From NCBI GenBank assembly GCA_009746045.1, contig RPFO01001139.1:310242-337741 (forward strand): a stretch of 27,500 nucleotides of DNA, read 5' to 3'. Positions 11,309-21,148 of this stretch are shown one piece after another. A program made the position numbers and the translations under genes. The notes beneath the pieces are model-generated. The model saw nothing but the letters and a program-made list of their open reading frames with translations, searched no databases and was not told where the DNA came from. This stretch comes from Mesostigma viride. Taxonomy: Eukaryota; Streptophyta; Mesostigmatophyceae; Mesostigmatales; Mesostigmataceae. The first letter of the stretch is position 1. Each line of letters opens with the position of its first letter.

Positions 11309-12070
11309 CCTGATCCGCAAACATTGTACTCAAGACAACCTTGATACTAGTAAAATTGGATGTCTGATGTGTACCAGTTCATATCATAAGTTGGCCGTAC
11401 GACTGTAATTTACATACAGGGTCTTTGCACCGTAATTTCCTCTTAGACGACTACTCGATCTAGTCCTTACACGACTTTGGATGTCGAACGCCCTGCGTTG
11501 ATCCAGGAATAGTTAGGTTCTCTTGTCTACTTGGCCCATCAGTACTTGCTTCATGAATGGACATTGCTATGTAAGTAGTGACGCATGAAGGAACGAGTTT
11601 TTAATGCTTCCGTCGATCACCATGGCCCCTCCATCATGAAGATAAATGATCTGTGTCTCCCCGAATCGACGGGGACATGTGTAACCTCAAATTCATATCC
11701 ATGTGCCTCTGTTTGGATCGAGAAATGGAGCACCCTCAACACAATGAACGAAGAGTGCCCCCCACAGCTCCCCACAGGCACCATACTGGAAAGTGGAAGC
11801 CATAAAAGTAGACATAAAATTAATATTAAAAAATAATCAGCAATGTTCATTGTTTTTTTTAATGAACAATGCGCCTTCGTTAGGAATGGTTCACTGAGCA
11901 CAAACACTCATTCTTGATAAATCACCTCCCATTGAGTTTTAATAATGGGTCTGCCGCTGGCGCGCGTAATGCCCCGCCGGTCACGGAAAGGTCGCAATTA
12001 GTCTGTAGTCCCACCTACGTTGGTAGCCTGAGGAGTCGGTACCTCACAGCCGCCAGGATTCAGTACCTCA
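11309..12070. other. Intergenic stretch, small unassigned open frame
   Basis: An 83-codon frame starts with ATG at 11585 and stops at 11836 (+). It has mixed composition and no motif I recognise, and I do not claim it as a gene. A small hairpin, TGTTCATT and AATGAACA around a T-run, lies at about 11846-11870. Confidence 0.3.
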
Positions 12071-12916
12071 TCACCGCCGTGCGCTCTGCAGCCGATCGGC
12101 GACACGTGTCGCGATCATGGCGGGCGCCTCGTCAGGGATCGGGAACACGCTGCTGACGTTGATCTCCCCCAGCACGTAGCTGTCCTCTCCAGTCCGGACG
12201 CGTCCCGTGGCCCCAGCATGAAGTCCGCATCCCATATCATGGGCAGGTCGTGCCGCGCGATGCCAAGCAACTCGCACATCTGGGGCGTCCATCCCTCCTC
12301 CATGAGCCGTCGCAGCTGCTGGAAACGGGGGCCCTCGTTGCTCGTGTACACGCGCGGCGCGAATTGGGCGCGGTCTGCGAGCGATTGGACGAGCCGGCTT
12401 TCACTTTCTGGGTGCCGAACCCGGCGCATTGGTCGCCCGCCATGTAGCAGCGGACGACGCCGTAGGTCAACCGCGCCTGGAACGGTTGGTCGATCACACA
12501 GCTCCCATAGTCGCGGAAGTAGTGGGAGATGCGGGACAAGAGGGCGTCGAGCGGCAGCACCTCAGGGGTCTCCCCAGTCGCATCGAGCACTCGCACCATC
12601 GGCCGGTCTAGGGCCGCGCCTTCAAGGCCTGAAGCAGCACCGCTAGGAGCAGCACCCAGAAGATCACTAGGCGTGGTACTGGAACTCGCCAGCGCCTCCA
12701 CCTTCCACATGCCCTGCCCGTCATTGCCCCGGTTGCGCTTGACCACGCGGGGGCCACCCGCGAGCAATGCTGGCATCCGCGTGTGCACGTCCTCGGCCGA
12801 GTCGTACCGCGCCGTGTCAGGGCAGCCCATTGTGAGCGACCGCGTGGAAAACAGCACCTCCTTGGTGCCCATCTTGAGCGTCACGTCCGGGTGGGTGCTG
12901 ACCCAGGGCACACCAT
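12071..12916 (-). pseudogene. Frameshifted bacterial-type ATP-grasp-like protein (Cj0069 family)
   Basis: Read from 12916 down, three overlapping frames together give the C-terminal two thirds of a protein I recognise as the bacterial family usually annotated 'Cj0069 family protein'. Landmarks in order are WVSTHPDVTLKMGTKEVLF, GGPRVVKRNRGNDGQGMWKV, IDQPFQARLTYGVVRCYM, AGFGTQ, WTPQMCELLGI, then DLPMIWDADFMLGPRDAS and EDSYVLGEINVSSVFPIPDE. The closing D...E-I-N motif is the metal-binding signature of ATP-grasp folds. Two single-base frame changes break it, one at about 12385-12412 and one at about 12192-12200 between GPRDAS and GEDSY. The first hundred or so residues of the family are missing. 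An acceptor-like CTATAG sits exactly at the upstream end (12917-12922), so an upstream exon is possible, but I did not find one. The substrate of the family is not known to me. It is most simply a decayed gene acquired from bacteria; consensus-base errors in the assembly are the alternative. Confidence 0.72.
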
Positions 12917-12995
12917 CTATAGATAATGCAAGTGCCCGTGACTACCCAGGACAGGCCGGGTACAATTTTCAGCCTGCACCAAGAAATAACATTGA

Positions 12996-13274
12996 ATGTT
13001 GGCTGACCCAAGTACTGGTCGTATTATAAATAAACTACTGACTAATAAAACCATCCTGGAATGGATAGTCTTTCTATTACTAACTATCTGGCTGTGTGCT
13101 GGTACGTGCCAGAACCATGCACAAGGTGTCTGGTCAGATCCACACACTCCTAGAAAATTTTTACGGTGGGTGAGACCCTACAATGTACCAGATACACTAC
13201 TACTAGTAGAGGGCAGTGACACGGCTAGGCACCAATCAAAACATATACGACTCGAACACGCGGACAATCGATAA
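12996..13274 (+). CDS. Unassigned 92-residue open frame with one membrane-like segment
   Basis: ATG at 12996 opens a 92-codon frame. It contains a hydrophobic stretch, WIVFLLLTIWLCAGTC, at about residues 24-39, followed by a polar C-terminal half. The segment is long enough to span a membrane once. I recognise no family, see no splice evidence, and the frame could be chance. It lies just upstream of, and opposite to, the ATP-grasp-like pseudogene. Confidence 0.2.
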   Translation: MLADPSTGRIINKLLTNKTILEWIVFLLLTIWLCAGTCQNHAQGVWSDPHTPRKFLRWVRPYNVPDTLLLVEGSDTARHQSKHIRLEHADNR

Positions 13275-14704
13275 CGGCAGGCTCGAGCAACCATGGTCCG
13301 GATTCTCCCGATTTCTGGCCTGCGCTGGTTGTCTCCTTGATATTATTACTCCACGCAAGCCTATGGTGAGTGCTAAAGGTAAACTCAGCCTCACACAGCA
13401 ATGCTAAAACAGCATCACAGGCATGGAATAATGTAATGATGGGAACAACTAGGTTGTTTTCCTCCCACCCTATATGGGGAAGAAGCCAGCACTCCCTAAC
13501 TAGGCACGGCAGGTGTTAGGCACGACACCAGCTCAGGTCAGCAGTATGGCAGCACACCTTGAGAGACATGGGACTGTCACCTTTTTTACAAGCCATGCCC
13601 TAGAACAGGGAAAAGACCTTCCTCCAAACTGCTTACAGGACTGGGTCTTCCCCATTCTAGCATCATGGTGGTGAGCAGTAAGAAAAATGTCTCATCCCCT
13701 AGGCATCTCTTCTGCATGCAACCAAAAGAGATCCCCAGGTGCCCACCTGTTTTTCGAGATGTTGGCCTAGCAGATGCTGTTGCAGCAGACGACGCTGTCG
13801 CCACAACCAGATGTCGCTGCTACAGCAAAACGTCGGCGCTAGAATGAAACGTTGTTGCCGAAACATGAAGATGTTGTCACTAAACTGGCAGACATGTCGT
13901 CGTTGAAAAAGAAGGCATTGTCCGACAACTGGAAGAACTCGTTGCCACCACCACACTGTGTCGGCTGATTGTTTTTGTCCGGTGTAGAGCTCGTTGCCGT
14001 TCTAGCGGGGCGGGCAGATTTATGCAGTACGTGTCGAATAGTCGACAGCCGGCAGCAGAATCACATGAGTTGGCTGGTCTGGTGCGTCAGCCTGGGCTCA
14101 GTAAAATGTGGTCTGGCTCGGCTTGTTCGTGAGAACGTCCCATGCCAGACGCATAGCCTGTTCCGCAACACAGACTGCAAAAAGAAACTCGCTGCACAGC
14201 GAAGAATGAGCTCTATGCAGGTCAGCAGGGTTAGTGAAACCACCAGGTGACTGGCCGCTGAGCTAGATAGAAAGCTTTCTTCTATAACTGTCTCAACCAG
14301 GACGAATGCTATCATTTTTGTTCTTCCCTCGGTAGAAAAAACGTAGGTAGGCGGATCGAAATGGTTGATGTATACTGAAAACGTCAGTACACGGAAACTC
14401 GTCCCATGCTTTTATAAGTTAACAGAGGTCAAACCTCCGTTTACCGATGTAACAGAACAAAATGGTGGCCTCTGCTCCACTAAATGCACAGATATTTTAC
14501 CTCCTGTCATTGAAGACAGAACGGACTTATCCAATCCCGAGAGACAGGGGAGATTCCTAGCACTCTCCAGGAATCGTTGTCCGGGTGGTCGTTTCTGGTC
14601 TAGAGGAGTTTCCTACAAGACCTTACTCCGTCGGTAGAGAGCGGTGGTCCCCTTTTGGTCGGGCGTCTCTCTGCTTGTTCATACAGACACAAGACTTCCT
14701 GTCT
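13275..14704. other. Region without a recognised gene
   Basis: Open frames at 13969-14250, 14365-14637 and 14655-14861 (+) are short and carry no motif I recognise; the last overlaps the retrotransposon's 3' end. The sequence around 13750-13940 is rich in GTTGTCG/GTTGCC-like words, perhaps a degenerate repeat. Confidence 0.35.
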
Positions 14705-14717
14705 ATTGGATATATAT
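14705..14717 (+). repeat. Target-site duplication, left copy
   Basis: ATTGGATATATAT matches 16672-16684 exactly (13 of 13). The two copies bracket the reverse-transcriptase element. Confidence 0.85.
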
Positions 14718-16671
14718 TCATTGAGAATGATAGATTACGGAGGTGAGATAGGCATGCAACATAAGGAAAAACCCGATAACTGGGAGAATAACCCTGAAGA
14801 AATTAATAGTAATCTGACACAGACATCCAAGGATCACGCCAGCGGCACAAGGTACAACTAACTAGACATCACAAAACTACACGCAGCAACAGCGCTGCCG
14901 GCCCACCATGCAGGCCTGGAAGGGATCTAGACCGCATGGGTCGCGACAAAGTCGGCCCGGGTGCGGCGGAATAACACATCAGCCACGGTGCGAGTGAGGG
15001 CGAGTGACAGGCGCTGCCGCCAATACGAGGACCACGTGCGGGCCGACCACGGGGCGGTCTGACCCTCGAGGTCGAGGCGGTCTTCACGGCGCTGGCAGCA
15101 CTCGTGGAAAAACTCCGCTGTCTTGGGGCCCATGGCCCCGAACTCCTCAAGGACAAAGGGGATGACCCGGTGGGGCCCCACATTGCCGTAGGAGGCAAAC
15201 TTGTCGCGCTCAGCCACAGTGGCAGCAGCGCCGGCATCCACAGCCGCCCGGAGGATGTGGCGACCGGAAAGCGGCCGAGCCACAGAGACATCGATGAGCA
15301 GGTGGCAACCCTGCCCGTCGTAGTCAAGCACGGTAATGTCGGGGCGGTGGTTGGGTGAGTAGAGGGCGGCCCCATCCGCGTCCTCGCACTTGATGGTGGA
15401 GTGGGGAAAGACCGACCGAACCATGGCACACACCACCCGGAGGAGAGCGGTATGGAGATAGAGGAACCAGTTCTGGTTCTGCTGGCCACCCATGCACGCG
15501 ATGTAGTGCGTCCCAGTAGTATCCAGAGCAAGCCCGCAGCTGCCGCAGGACGCACCCGCCGTGATGAGAGGTTGCGGGGCAAAGAGCTGGTGGCGGAGAG
15601 CGATGGCGTAAAGGGCCGGAACCAGCGTGAACAAAGGGCTCATGGGGAGGGCGCGCAGGAATGCGGACCCCACGCTCCCCTCAAGGGAAACGGAGTGAAG
15701 CCAAGCCTTCCCCTGATCGTTCAAGCTCGCGTGCAGACCCATCCAGTCGGCACAGTGTAGTATACCCGCGTAGGTCTTTTGTTGTTTTTCATGAACGCAG
15801 GCAGGGAAGACACTAGGACTGACGACAGTAGACACGCCGGGCGTGCCCCGGGGCAGGCGACGGTGGACGGCCTGAGCGGGGCGGACGAGGTCGCAAGCCT
15901 GCTGGATCCCGAGGTAAGAATCCTGCACAGCCTGCACAAAGGGGAAGGGGGATGGGGTGACCAAGTCGGGAATGGCGCTGACGGCGCTGGGGACCAACCG
16001 GCGGATCTCCGCCCAGGCTTGAGCAACAGAGCCAAGGAAGGCGGCGGGGGCGAGGCGGGCGGCGCGGGTGAGCCCACACCCGCCCATGCGGCAGGGGAGG
16101 GTGGCCAAGCGCATGGAGTGAGCTGGCAGGCTAGGGCCGGGGAGGAGCACCTGCAAGGCGGCCTGAATGCGCTCGTCATGGCCTTCCGCGGCAAGCCGCA
16201 CCAAGTGGGGGGGAGCGCCACGGAGCCAGTGAACCACCCGCGGGTGGGCGCAAAACCACAGGAGGAGCCCTTTGGTCTGGGGGTCCTTGAGGCGCGCCCA
16301 AGTCTCGAGGACATGGGTGCGCTGTTCCACGGTGGCCCGGAGCTCCTCTTCGACGTAGTCAGGGTCACCCACAGGGACGCCTAGGCACGAGAAACCACGC
16401 GCCCGCGCCAATGCCCCCGGGATAGCCGCGGGGAAGCCAGAGCAGTCCCCCTGGGGCGAAAAGACTGCACACTTGGGGAGGGTGAGCCGAAGGTTGATGG
16501 CCGCCATGGCCACTTCAAGGGCAGCCAGGGCGGCAACCACAGCGTCGGCCGGGCCAAGGGCATGGATATCGTCCATATAGGCGAGGAGCACGACATCCGG
16601 GTGCGCAGCGTGGACACCTTGGAGAGCCTTGTGCAGCGGGGCAGACAGGTAAAAGGGGCCGAGGGGGTCAC
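14718..16671 (-). mobile_element. 5'-truncated non-LTR retrotransposon with REL-type endonuclease
   Basis: The 1954-bp insertion lies between perfect 13-bp direct repeats. It contains one long uninterrupted minus-strand frame plus about 209 bp of 3' UTR. The cut at the 5' end falls inside the reverse-transcriptase motif Q-G-D-P-L-G-P, as expected from incomplete target-primed reverse transcription. The 3' end shows no poly(A) or simple repeat tail, unlike the L1-like elements elsewhere in the window. The open frame and the unmutated target repeats indicate a recent insertion. Confidence 0.88.
14927..16671 (-). CDS. Partial reverse transcriptase / PD-(D/E)XK endonuclease
   Basis: About 581 element codons are open from the truncation point to the stop at 14927. 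In order they hold DPLGP of the palm, the catalytic YMDD (about residue 32 of the element part), the LTLPKCAVFS segment, and LGVPVG of the thumb. After a long linker comes a CCHC zinc knuckle, C-G-S-C then H and C (CGSCGLALDTTGTHYIAC). Next is RPDITVLDYDGQGCHLLIDV with a downstream K in ERDKFASYG. That is the arrangement of restriction-like endonucleases in R2/CRE-type non-LTR elements, which nick the target and prime cDNA synthesis. Fingers and the first palm motifs are lost, so the copy cannot be active. The frame can be read about eight codons further upstream, but those come from host flank, and the first cysteine replaces the usual glycine at the junction. Confidence 0.88.
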
Positions 16672-16684
16672 ATTGGATATATAT
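16672..16684 (+). repeat. Target-site duplication, right copy
   Basis: ATTGGATATATAT, identical to 14705-14717. With the element removed, the target reads as an imperfect inverted repeat, TATTGGA ... TCCAATA, around an AT-rich loop. Confidence 0.85.
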
Positions 16685-16763
16685 ATGGCTGTCCAATAAC
16701 AGGGCCTGAAGTGAGGATGTTTGGTTATTAGAATAACTTCACATTATTGGGGGTATCCGCTTG

Positions 16764-17021
16764 ATGGCTATCTACTATGGTGACATGCAAACAGGCAAAG
16801 CTTATGTCCCCTTCGAGACAGAGGAGTCCAACGCAATCTACCATGCAGGTCTCAACCAATCAGAACACAGACGAACCGGTAAGGGTCTCTCTAAACATGC
16901 TTTACACCCCTTACACTTGTACGTCAGAAAGATCCTGAATGACATCAGTCAGATTACACTGAACGCTGAACGCCAAGTTCGCGTACTTGAATGTAACAGT
17001 ATACACGCTGTCAGAAAATAA
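16764..17021 (+). CDS. Unassigned 85-residue open frame
   Basis: ATG at 16764 opens a frame of 85 codons ending in HAVRK-stop at 17021. Composition looks protein-like and less GC-rich than neighbouring genes. I recognise no domain. It lies beside the retrotransposon insertion and may be the remnant of a coding sequence interrupted nearby, but the left flank offers no matching frame. Confidence 0.22.
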   Translation: MAIYYGDMQTGKAYVPFETEESNAIYHAGLNQSEHRRTGKGLSKHALHPLHLYVRKILNDISQITLNAERQVRVLECNSIHAVRK

Positions 17022-17045
17022 TGTTACACCTTAGCATTAATTAAT

Positions 17046-17440
17046 CATGTACATGTGTGCCTATTGACGCAGTCATGCACGTGTCCATTAATTAATAAAT
17101 TAATGTGTGCCTATGATGTGCCACACACCAGATGATGCCTAGCTTTATTTAATTATGCTGTGCCCATGCAGAGAGTCACTCTCTGCTGAGAAGCCATGCC
17201 TACGTAGCCTTTGTATGGCCGATGATGATCTTCCCCGGCCCCTCTGTCAGCGCCTTTCGGTAGGTGCTAGAAGACATAGGGGTGTGCAAGTGCACTTTTG
17301 TGCACCCAGAGCAGGTGTAGTTTACACCCTACCCTTGCAGGAAGAAGCCCAGAGTGTATTTAAAGCCATATACGTACCCCTTCTCAGGGATATGTGCTAC
17401 ATATTATACTCCCAACGGAGTTATGTTCCATAATTAATTA
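17046..17440 (+). mobile_element. L1-like 3' end in plus orientation (left arm of a palindrome)
   Basis: This is a 3' UTR copy ending in GTGCTACAT, ACTCC-CAAC-GGAGT, TATGTTCC and an AATTAATTAATTA tail. It is preceded by ATTAATTAAT (17036-17045), which matches the tail of the opposite copy. That suggests it inserted into that tail. It contains a 38-bp secondary insertion (17065-17102). It pairs over some 300 bp with 17445-17790. Confidence 0.75.
17065..17102 (+). mobile_element. 38-bp retrotransposed fragment with 12-bp target duplication
   Basis: ATGTGTGCCTAT occurs exactly at 17053-17064 and 17103-17114. The 38 bases between begin TGACGCAGTCA and end in a TTAA-rich tail. They match the end of the insertion at 23986-24068, which has the same hairpin and tail. 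This is among the shortest target-primed insertions one could recognise. Confidence 0.75.
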
Positions 17441-18592
17441 ATTAGGAACATAACTCCGTTGGGAGTATATGTAGCACATAGCCCAGAGAAGGGGCATATT
17501 AGGAGCCTATAATACATTCTAAGCTACTTCCTGCAAGGGTGGGAATGTAAACAACACTTGCTCTAGGTGCCCCAAGGGCACCTGCACCCCCCAGAGTCTC
17601 GGGTTCAACCCAGCGAAGGGGATCCCGTCATGGGGGGGGAAGATCATTACGGCTATACAAGAGCTAGAGCGTGGCATCTCAGCAGAGAGCAGCTCTCTGC
17701 ATGGGCACAGCATAACTAAATAAAGCTAGGCATCATCTGGAGTGTGGCACACATGTACATGGCTAAATAATGCTCCGGAATCAGCTGGTATAGTGCCTGT
17801 AGGAGGCGTACATGTACATGGCCACGGTCTATCTATTCTACACTACTACCGCTGTATTCCCCTAAGCTGGGGCGTCTGGCGTCGCTGGGGCCGCGGGAGT
17901 CGCATGCCAGGGCTTGTGGCCGACGTAGATATGGCCGCCCCCTTCCAGTACACCGGCTGCCCCGCCTTGGTCTGCCGGACTGGAGGTAGGTCGGCCATAG
18001 CTCCCGTCGCCGTTGTTGCTGGGCCAGGGTCAAGTCATCGTCAAGGGTGAAGTGAGTCTTCTCGAGCCGTTTGCGGCGTCTGAGAAAAGAAATCTTGTCC
18101 GCCGGGTTCTTAAAGGTGAGAAGGCCCCGCTCCGGGAGCGGGGGCGCTCCTGCCTTTTTTCCCCGCGCGCGGGGAAGGCGGTGGGTGGGCGGTCAGCTTA
18201 ATCTCACCCAGAAGGCCCATGCGATCAAGGATTTTGCTCTCAAACGCACGTGCAAGCTTCTCGGAATTCTCACAGTTCCTACATGTCGAAGTTCTTGACG
18301 ATGACGTTGAGGCTGCGCTTGGCGAGCTCGGCCTCCTCGCGGAGGTCAAGCGTCTGCCGCTGGAGCTGGGCTGCGACGGCGGAGGTGGTGGAGGTGGTGT
18401 GCTGCTTAAGCATGTCCGCCCAGGTCGTGATGGGGGGACTGAGCATCGCCGGCCAGGCCAGCAGGGGCTGGCTTCAGTGGCGGCAATGTCCTTCACCGCC
18501 TGGGCGGTGAGGCCTGCGGTGTTCTGCAGGACCTCGGTAGCGATGGCATTGTCCTTAACCCCTAAATGGTCTTGCTGCCGATTTTCCGCCAA
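17441..18592 (-). mobile_element. L1-like ORF1-only element (copy A), minus orientation
   Basis: Reading leftwards, an ORF1 remnant (18592 to 17833) is followed directly by about 390 bp of 3' UTR. The UTR ends in the ACTCC-CAAC-GGAGT hairpin and a TTAA tail. No reverse-transcriptase ORF lies between ORF1 and the UTR. The 5' boundary is not resolved; sequence to about 18740 may belong to it. Confidence 0.72.
17833..18592 (-). pseudogene. L1-type ORF1 protein remnant, copy A
   Basis: ORF1 proteins of L1-like elements are RNA-binding chaperones that package element RNA. Piecing frames on the minus strand shows WADMLKQHTTSTTSAVAAQL, a coiled-coil segment (LQRQTLDLREEAELAKR), and an RRM-like start (SLNVIVKNF). 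Then come ESKILDRMGLLGEIKL and a basic C-terminal domain with FLRRRKRLEK, LDDDLTLAQQQRRRELWPTY and a terminal SVE. The pieces lie in different frames: at least three small indels separate them, one near 18110 before the C-terminal domain. The first 40 residues (MAENRQQDHLGVK...) are open but not recognised. Confidence 0.72.
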
Positions 18593-18743
18593 AAAGTGAC
18601 TTACAGCCGATTTGTCGGCACCTACTCGGGGGACCAGTTTGCGAGAATACTAATGGGAATTAGGAAACGTTTAGCTGAGAAGAATGAAAGTTTATAAGTT
18701 TCTCCAGAACATGATACTAGGGTTTGCTATATTTTGACCAAGT
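18593..18743. other. Short unassigned flank
   Basis: Possible 5' UTR of copy A or host flank. It includes a small GCCGA...TCGGC hairpin (18606-18619) whose neighbourhood resembles 22620-22662. Confidence 0.3.
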
Positions 18744-18747
18744 TTAA

Positions 18748-21144
18748 CACTCCGTCTGTAATTTCGGGCGTGGCCCGTATTACGGGCGTGGCCCGTAATG
18801 GAGGCATGGTTACTCTATTGGTGGTTACTAATTAACTATTTGTCAGAATGCGCTTTTTATTGGATAGGATGAAAGCTGACTTCAAGGCCTAAAAGAATAT
18901 CTAATTTTCACGGCCACCCCATGTCAGATGCTCCGTGGCCACCCCATGGAAAAAGGTGCTTTTTTGGACTTTCTTGGGCTTTTAATCGGACCGCCGAATG
19001 CCAACAACGGTGCAGATGCAGGCAAATGCTAGCAACGTCGGCTGCAGAAGGAGACTGTCTTTTCGTCACGACTGCTTCGGTCGCGATGTCGTATGCCGAG
19101 GTATCCTCGGGTGCTCCTAATCTTGGCACTGGCGATGAACTGTACGCAGTCCTTGATGGTTGGGCTGTGAGCCTCGGCTTTAAATCATGAGGATTTTTGG
19201 CGGCCGTGTTGGGCGATTGATTGATCAAGACACGTCCTTTATCACGTAGGGTCCTTGGTCGAAGGAGCAAGGAGCAGCAAGGAATTCAGATTTCACTCGA
19301 GGCGATGGGTAGCGAACCTTACGTAGTGGAGACTGAAGACCTCGCTCGGCCAGGCAGTGTCGCTGAGGTTATGTACTTCATGCTCAAGAAAAGGTGGCCC
19401 GTGGAGGACCGTACCTTAAGTAGCTAGTGCGCGCTTCATGATTCCGGGTGTCGAGGCGTGTGAAGATTACCTGCATCCGGCTGGGAGAAGGTTTATGGCA
19501 ACTTTTGGTTCGTAACTCTGCCAGTTTTTATCACATGTGATCACGGCACATGGCCGGTGTGACTTCAAGGCAGGTTATTGCATAATGCTGCGCTCTGCGG
19601 CTGCGCCCCGTTGCGTAAACGTGGGTGCTTTCTCTAAGATGCATGACAGTTCCGGCTGCTACGTTGCCCATGTCACAAGCAAGCCTTGCAAGACGGTCCC
19701 CCAAAGCGAGGTAGAGGTTTAGAGAACTGGGTATGGGTGTCCATTCATGCTTGTATACATATCTTGCCTGATGCTATTCTTGTCCTACCTTAACGGCAGC
19801 ACCTTGTCATAAACTCTGATAATTGAATAGGTATTTGGGCTTGGTTTGCGAAGTTAAGCGCTTGGAAGTTCACAACTGTCATTATAATGCATGAACCTTT
19901 TGCGTGTTTGTAATAGAGGCTGTGGATTCCTCGTAGTAACATGCAATACCCATGGCAGGCTATTACTGCCTGCAGTGCTTTGCGACAGCCCCAGCCGTGC
20001 ATGTGTGTGTGCGGTCCCTTGGGGAGCATGCCTTGCCATGCTAACCGTATCGCGGGCAAACCTCGCAAGGCCCGAAAGATATTTGCGGTTAACCGATGTT
20101 CCCGGACATTCATGCATGGTATGCACGTGGCCATGAGTTTCTCAGGCTATATTGTTGCTTCGTATGCGTTTGCCTGTCAGACAGGCACACAAGATGATTA
20201 GTATGATGATATGGCGATGCCTTTCTTTTCAACATTTTCAGAATGTGGACTTGCACCACGTCGTGGATTTACATGTGTTGCCGTCTTATGCATTGACAGT
20301 TGTGCTGCACCACGTGCGGTGGGTTATTATCTATGCATTTGTTTATATAGCATGGTGCATGCTATGAGCTGGACCCTCATTACAAGTGCCCTATATTTGA
20401 TAGCTTTAGTAATCATATTTCTTGTGAAATAGCATCATCCTATGTGTCCATTTCAACACCATATCATTTCAAAATAGAGAGGATGTGCCATGGCACCATA
20501 GACGGCCATGCCACATGCACGGCGCATTTGACCCATAGCATGGTGCGCCCTATGGGTTGAACCCTCATTGTGCCCTACATTTGATAGCTTTAGTAAATAT
20601 TTCTTGTACAAAAGCATGTCCTATGTGCCCATTTCATCACCATATCATCCTCTAATGAGAGGATGTGCCATGGTACCACAGATGGCCATGCCACATGAAT
20701 GGCACACCCAAAGGCTAGAATGGAGCATTCTAGTTGTTATTACGGGTGTCACCCGTAATGGTTTGAGTCCCTAGATATTTGGAAGCTTGTGCATGATTGA
20801 TGCTGAATTTCTCACCAAGCGTCCATTATGTAGTGTACTTTTGGGTTTAGGAGGTTTTTGGTGCCCTCAACTTTATCATCATACCCAAATTTAGAACCAT
20901 CTCATCACCCCTTTTTTGTTAACATTTGTAGCCAAACCCCCTCATATGGCAACGTGCAATTCACCAATATTTGTTATCAAAAAAAAATATTAAAAATATA
21001 TTCAAATAGCCCAACATTGGATCTCGGATCCTATCGAACCGTTTTTCCAGATTCAGCGCGACGCTCCGGCACCCGCATCTGGCGCGATTCTGCATTCTAC
21101 GAAAAATTACGGGCCACGCCCGTTATAAGTTCACAGACGGAGTG
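18748..21144. mobile_element. Candidate TTAA-flanked (piggyBac-like) non-autonomous DNA transposon
   Basis: TTAA at 18744-18747 is followed by CACTCCGTCTGT. At the other end ACAGACGGAGTG (21133-21144) is followed by TTAA (21145-21148). The 12-bp termini are a perfect inverted pair. After a gap, similarity resumes in a hairpin-forming GGGC-GTG-GCCC block on both sides, so the inverted repeats extend to about 45 bp. TTAA duplication with short inverted ends is the mark of the piggyBac superfamily. The 2.4 kb inside hold no recognisable transposase. Small open frames at 18921-19190 and 19221-19427 are unassigned. It could instead be a chance pair of inverted words, but the shared subterminal hairpin makes that less likely. 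Confidence 0.55.
20345..20707 (+). repeat. Diverged tandem duplication, unit about 188 bp
   Basis: A unit starting ATAGCATGGTGC at about 20347 recurs from 20535 with scattered substitutions and short indels. Shared words include TTTGATAGCTTTAGTAA, TCCTATGTG and GAGGATGTGCCATGG. It lies inside the candidate TTAA-flanked transposon and has no conserved reading frame. Confidence 0.85.
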
Positions 21145-21148
21145 TTAA

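Noticed and set aside
15104-16384. Plus-strand frames opposite the reverse transcriptase
   Set aside because: Shadow frames of the GC-rich minus-strand gene; the YMDD, CCHC and RPD motifs fix the coding strand.
17581-17625. Possible tRNA-like GGGTTCAACCC box
   Set aside because: The B-box-like word stands alone. No acceptor stem or A box could be paired, and it lies in a retrotransposon UTR.
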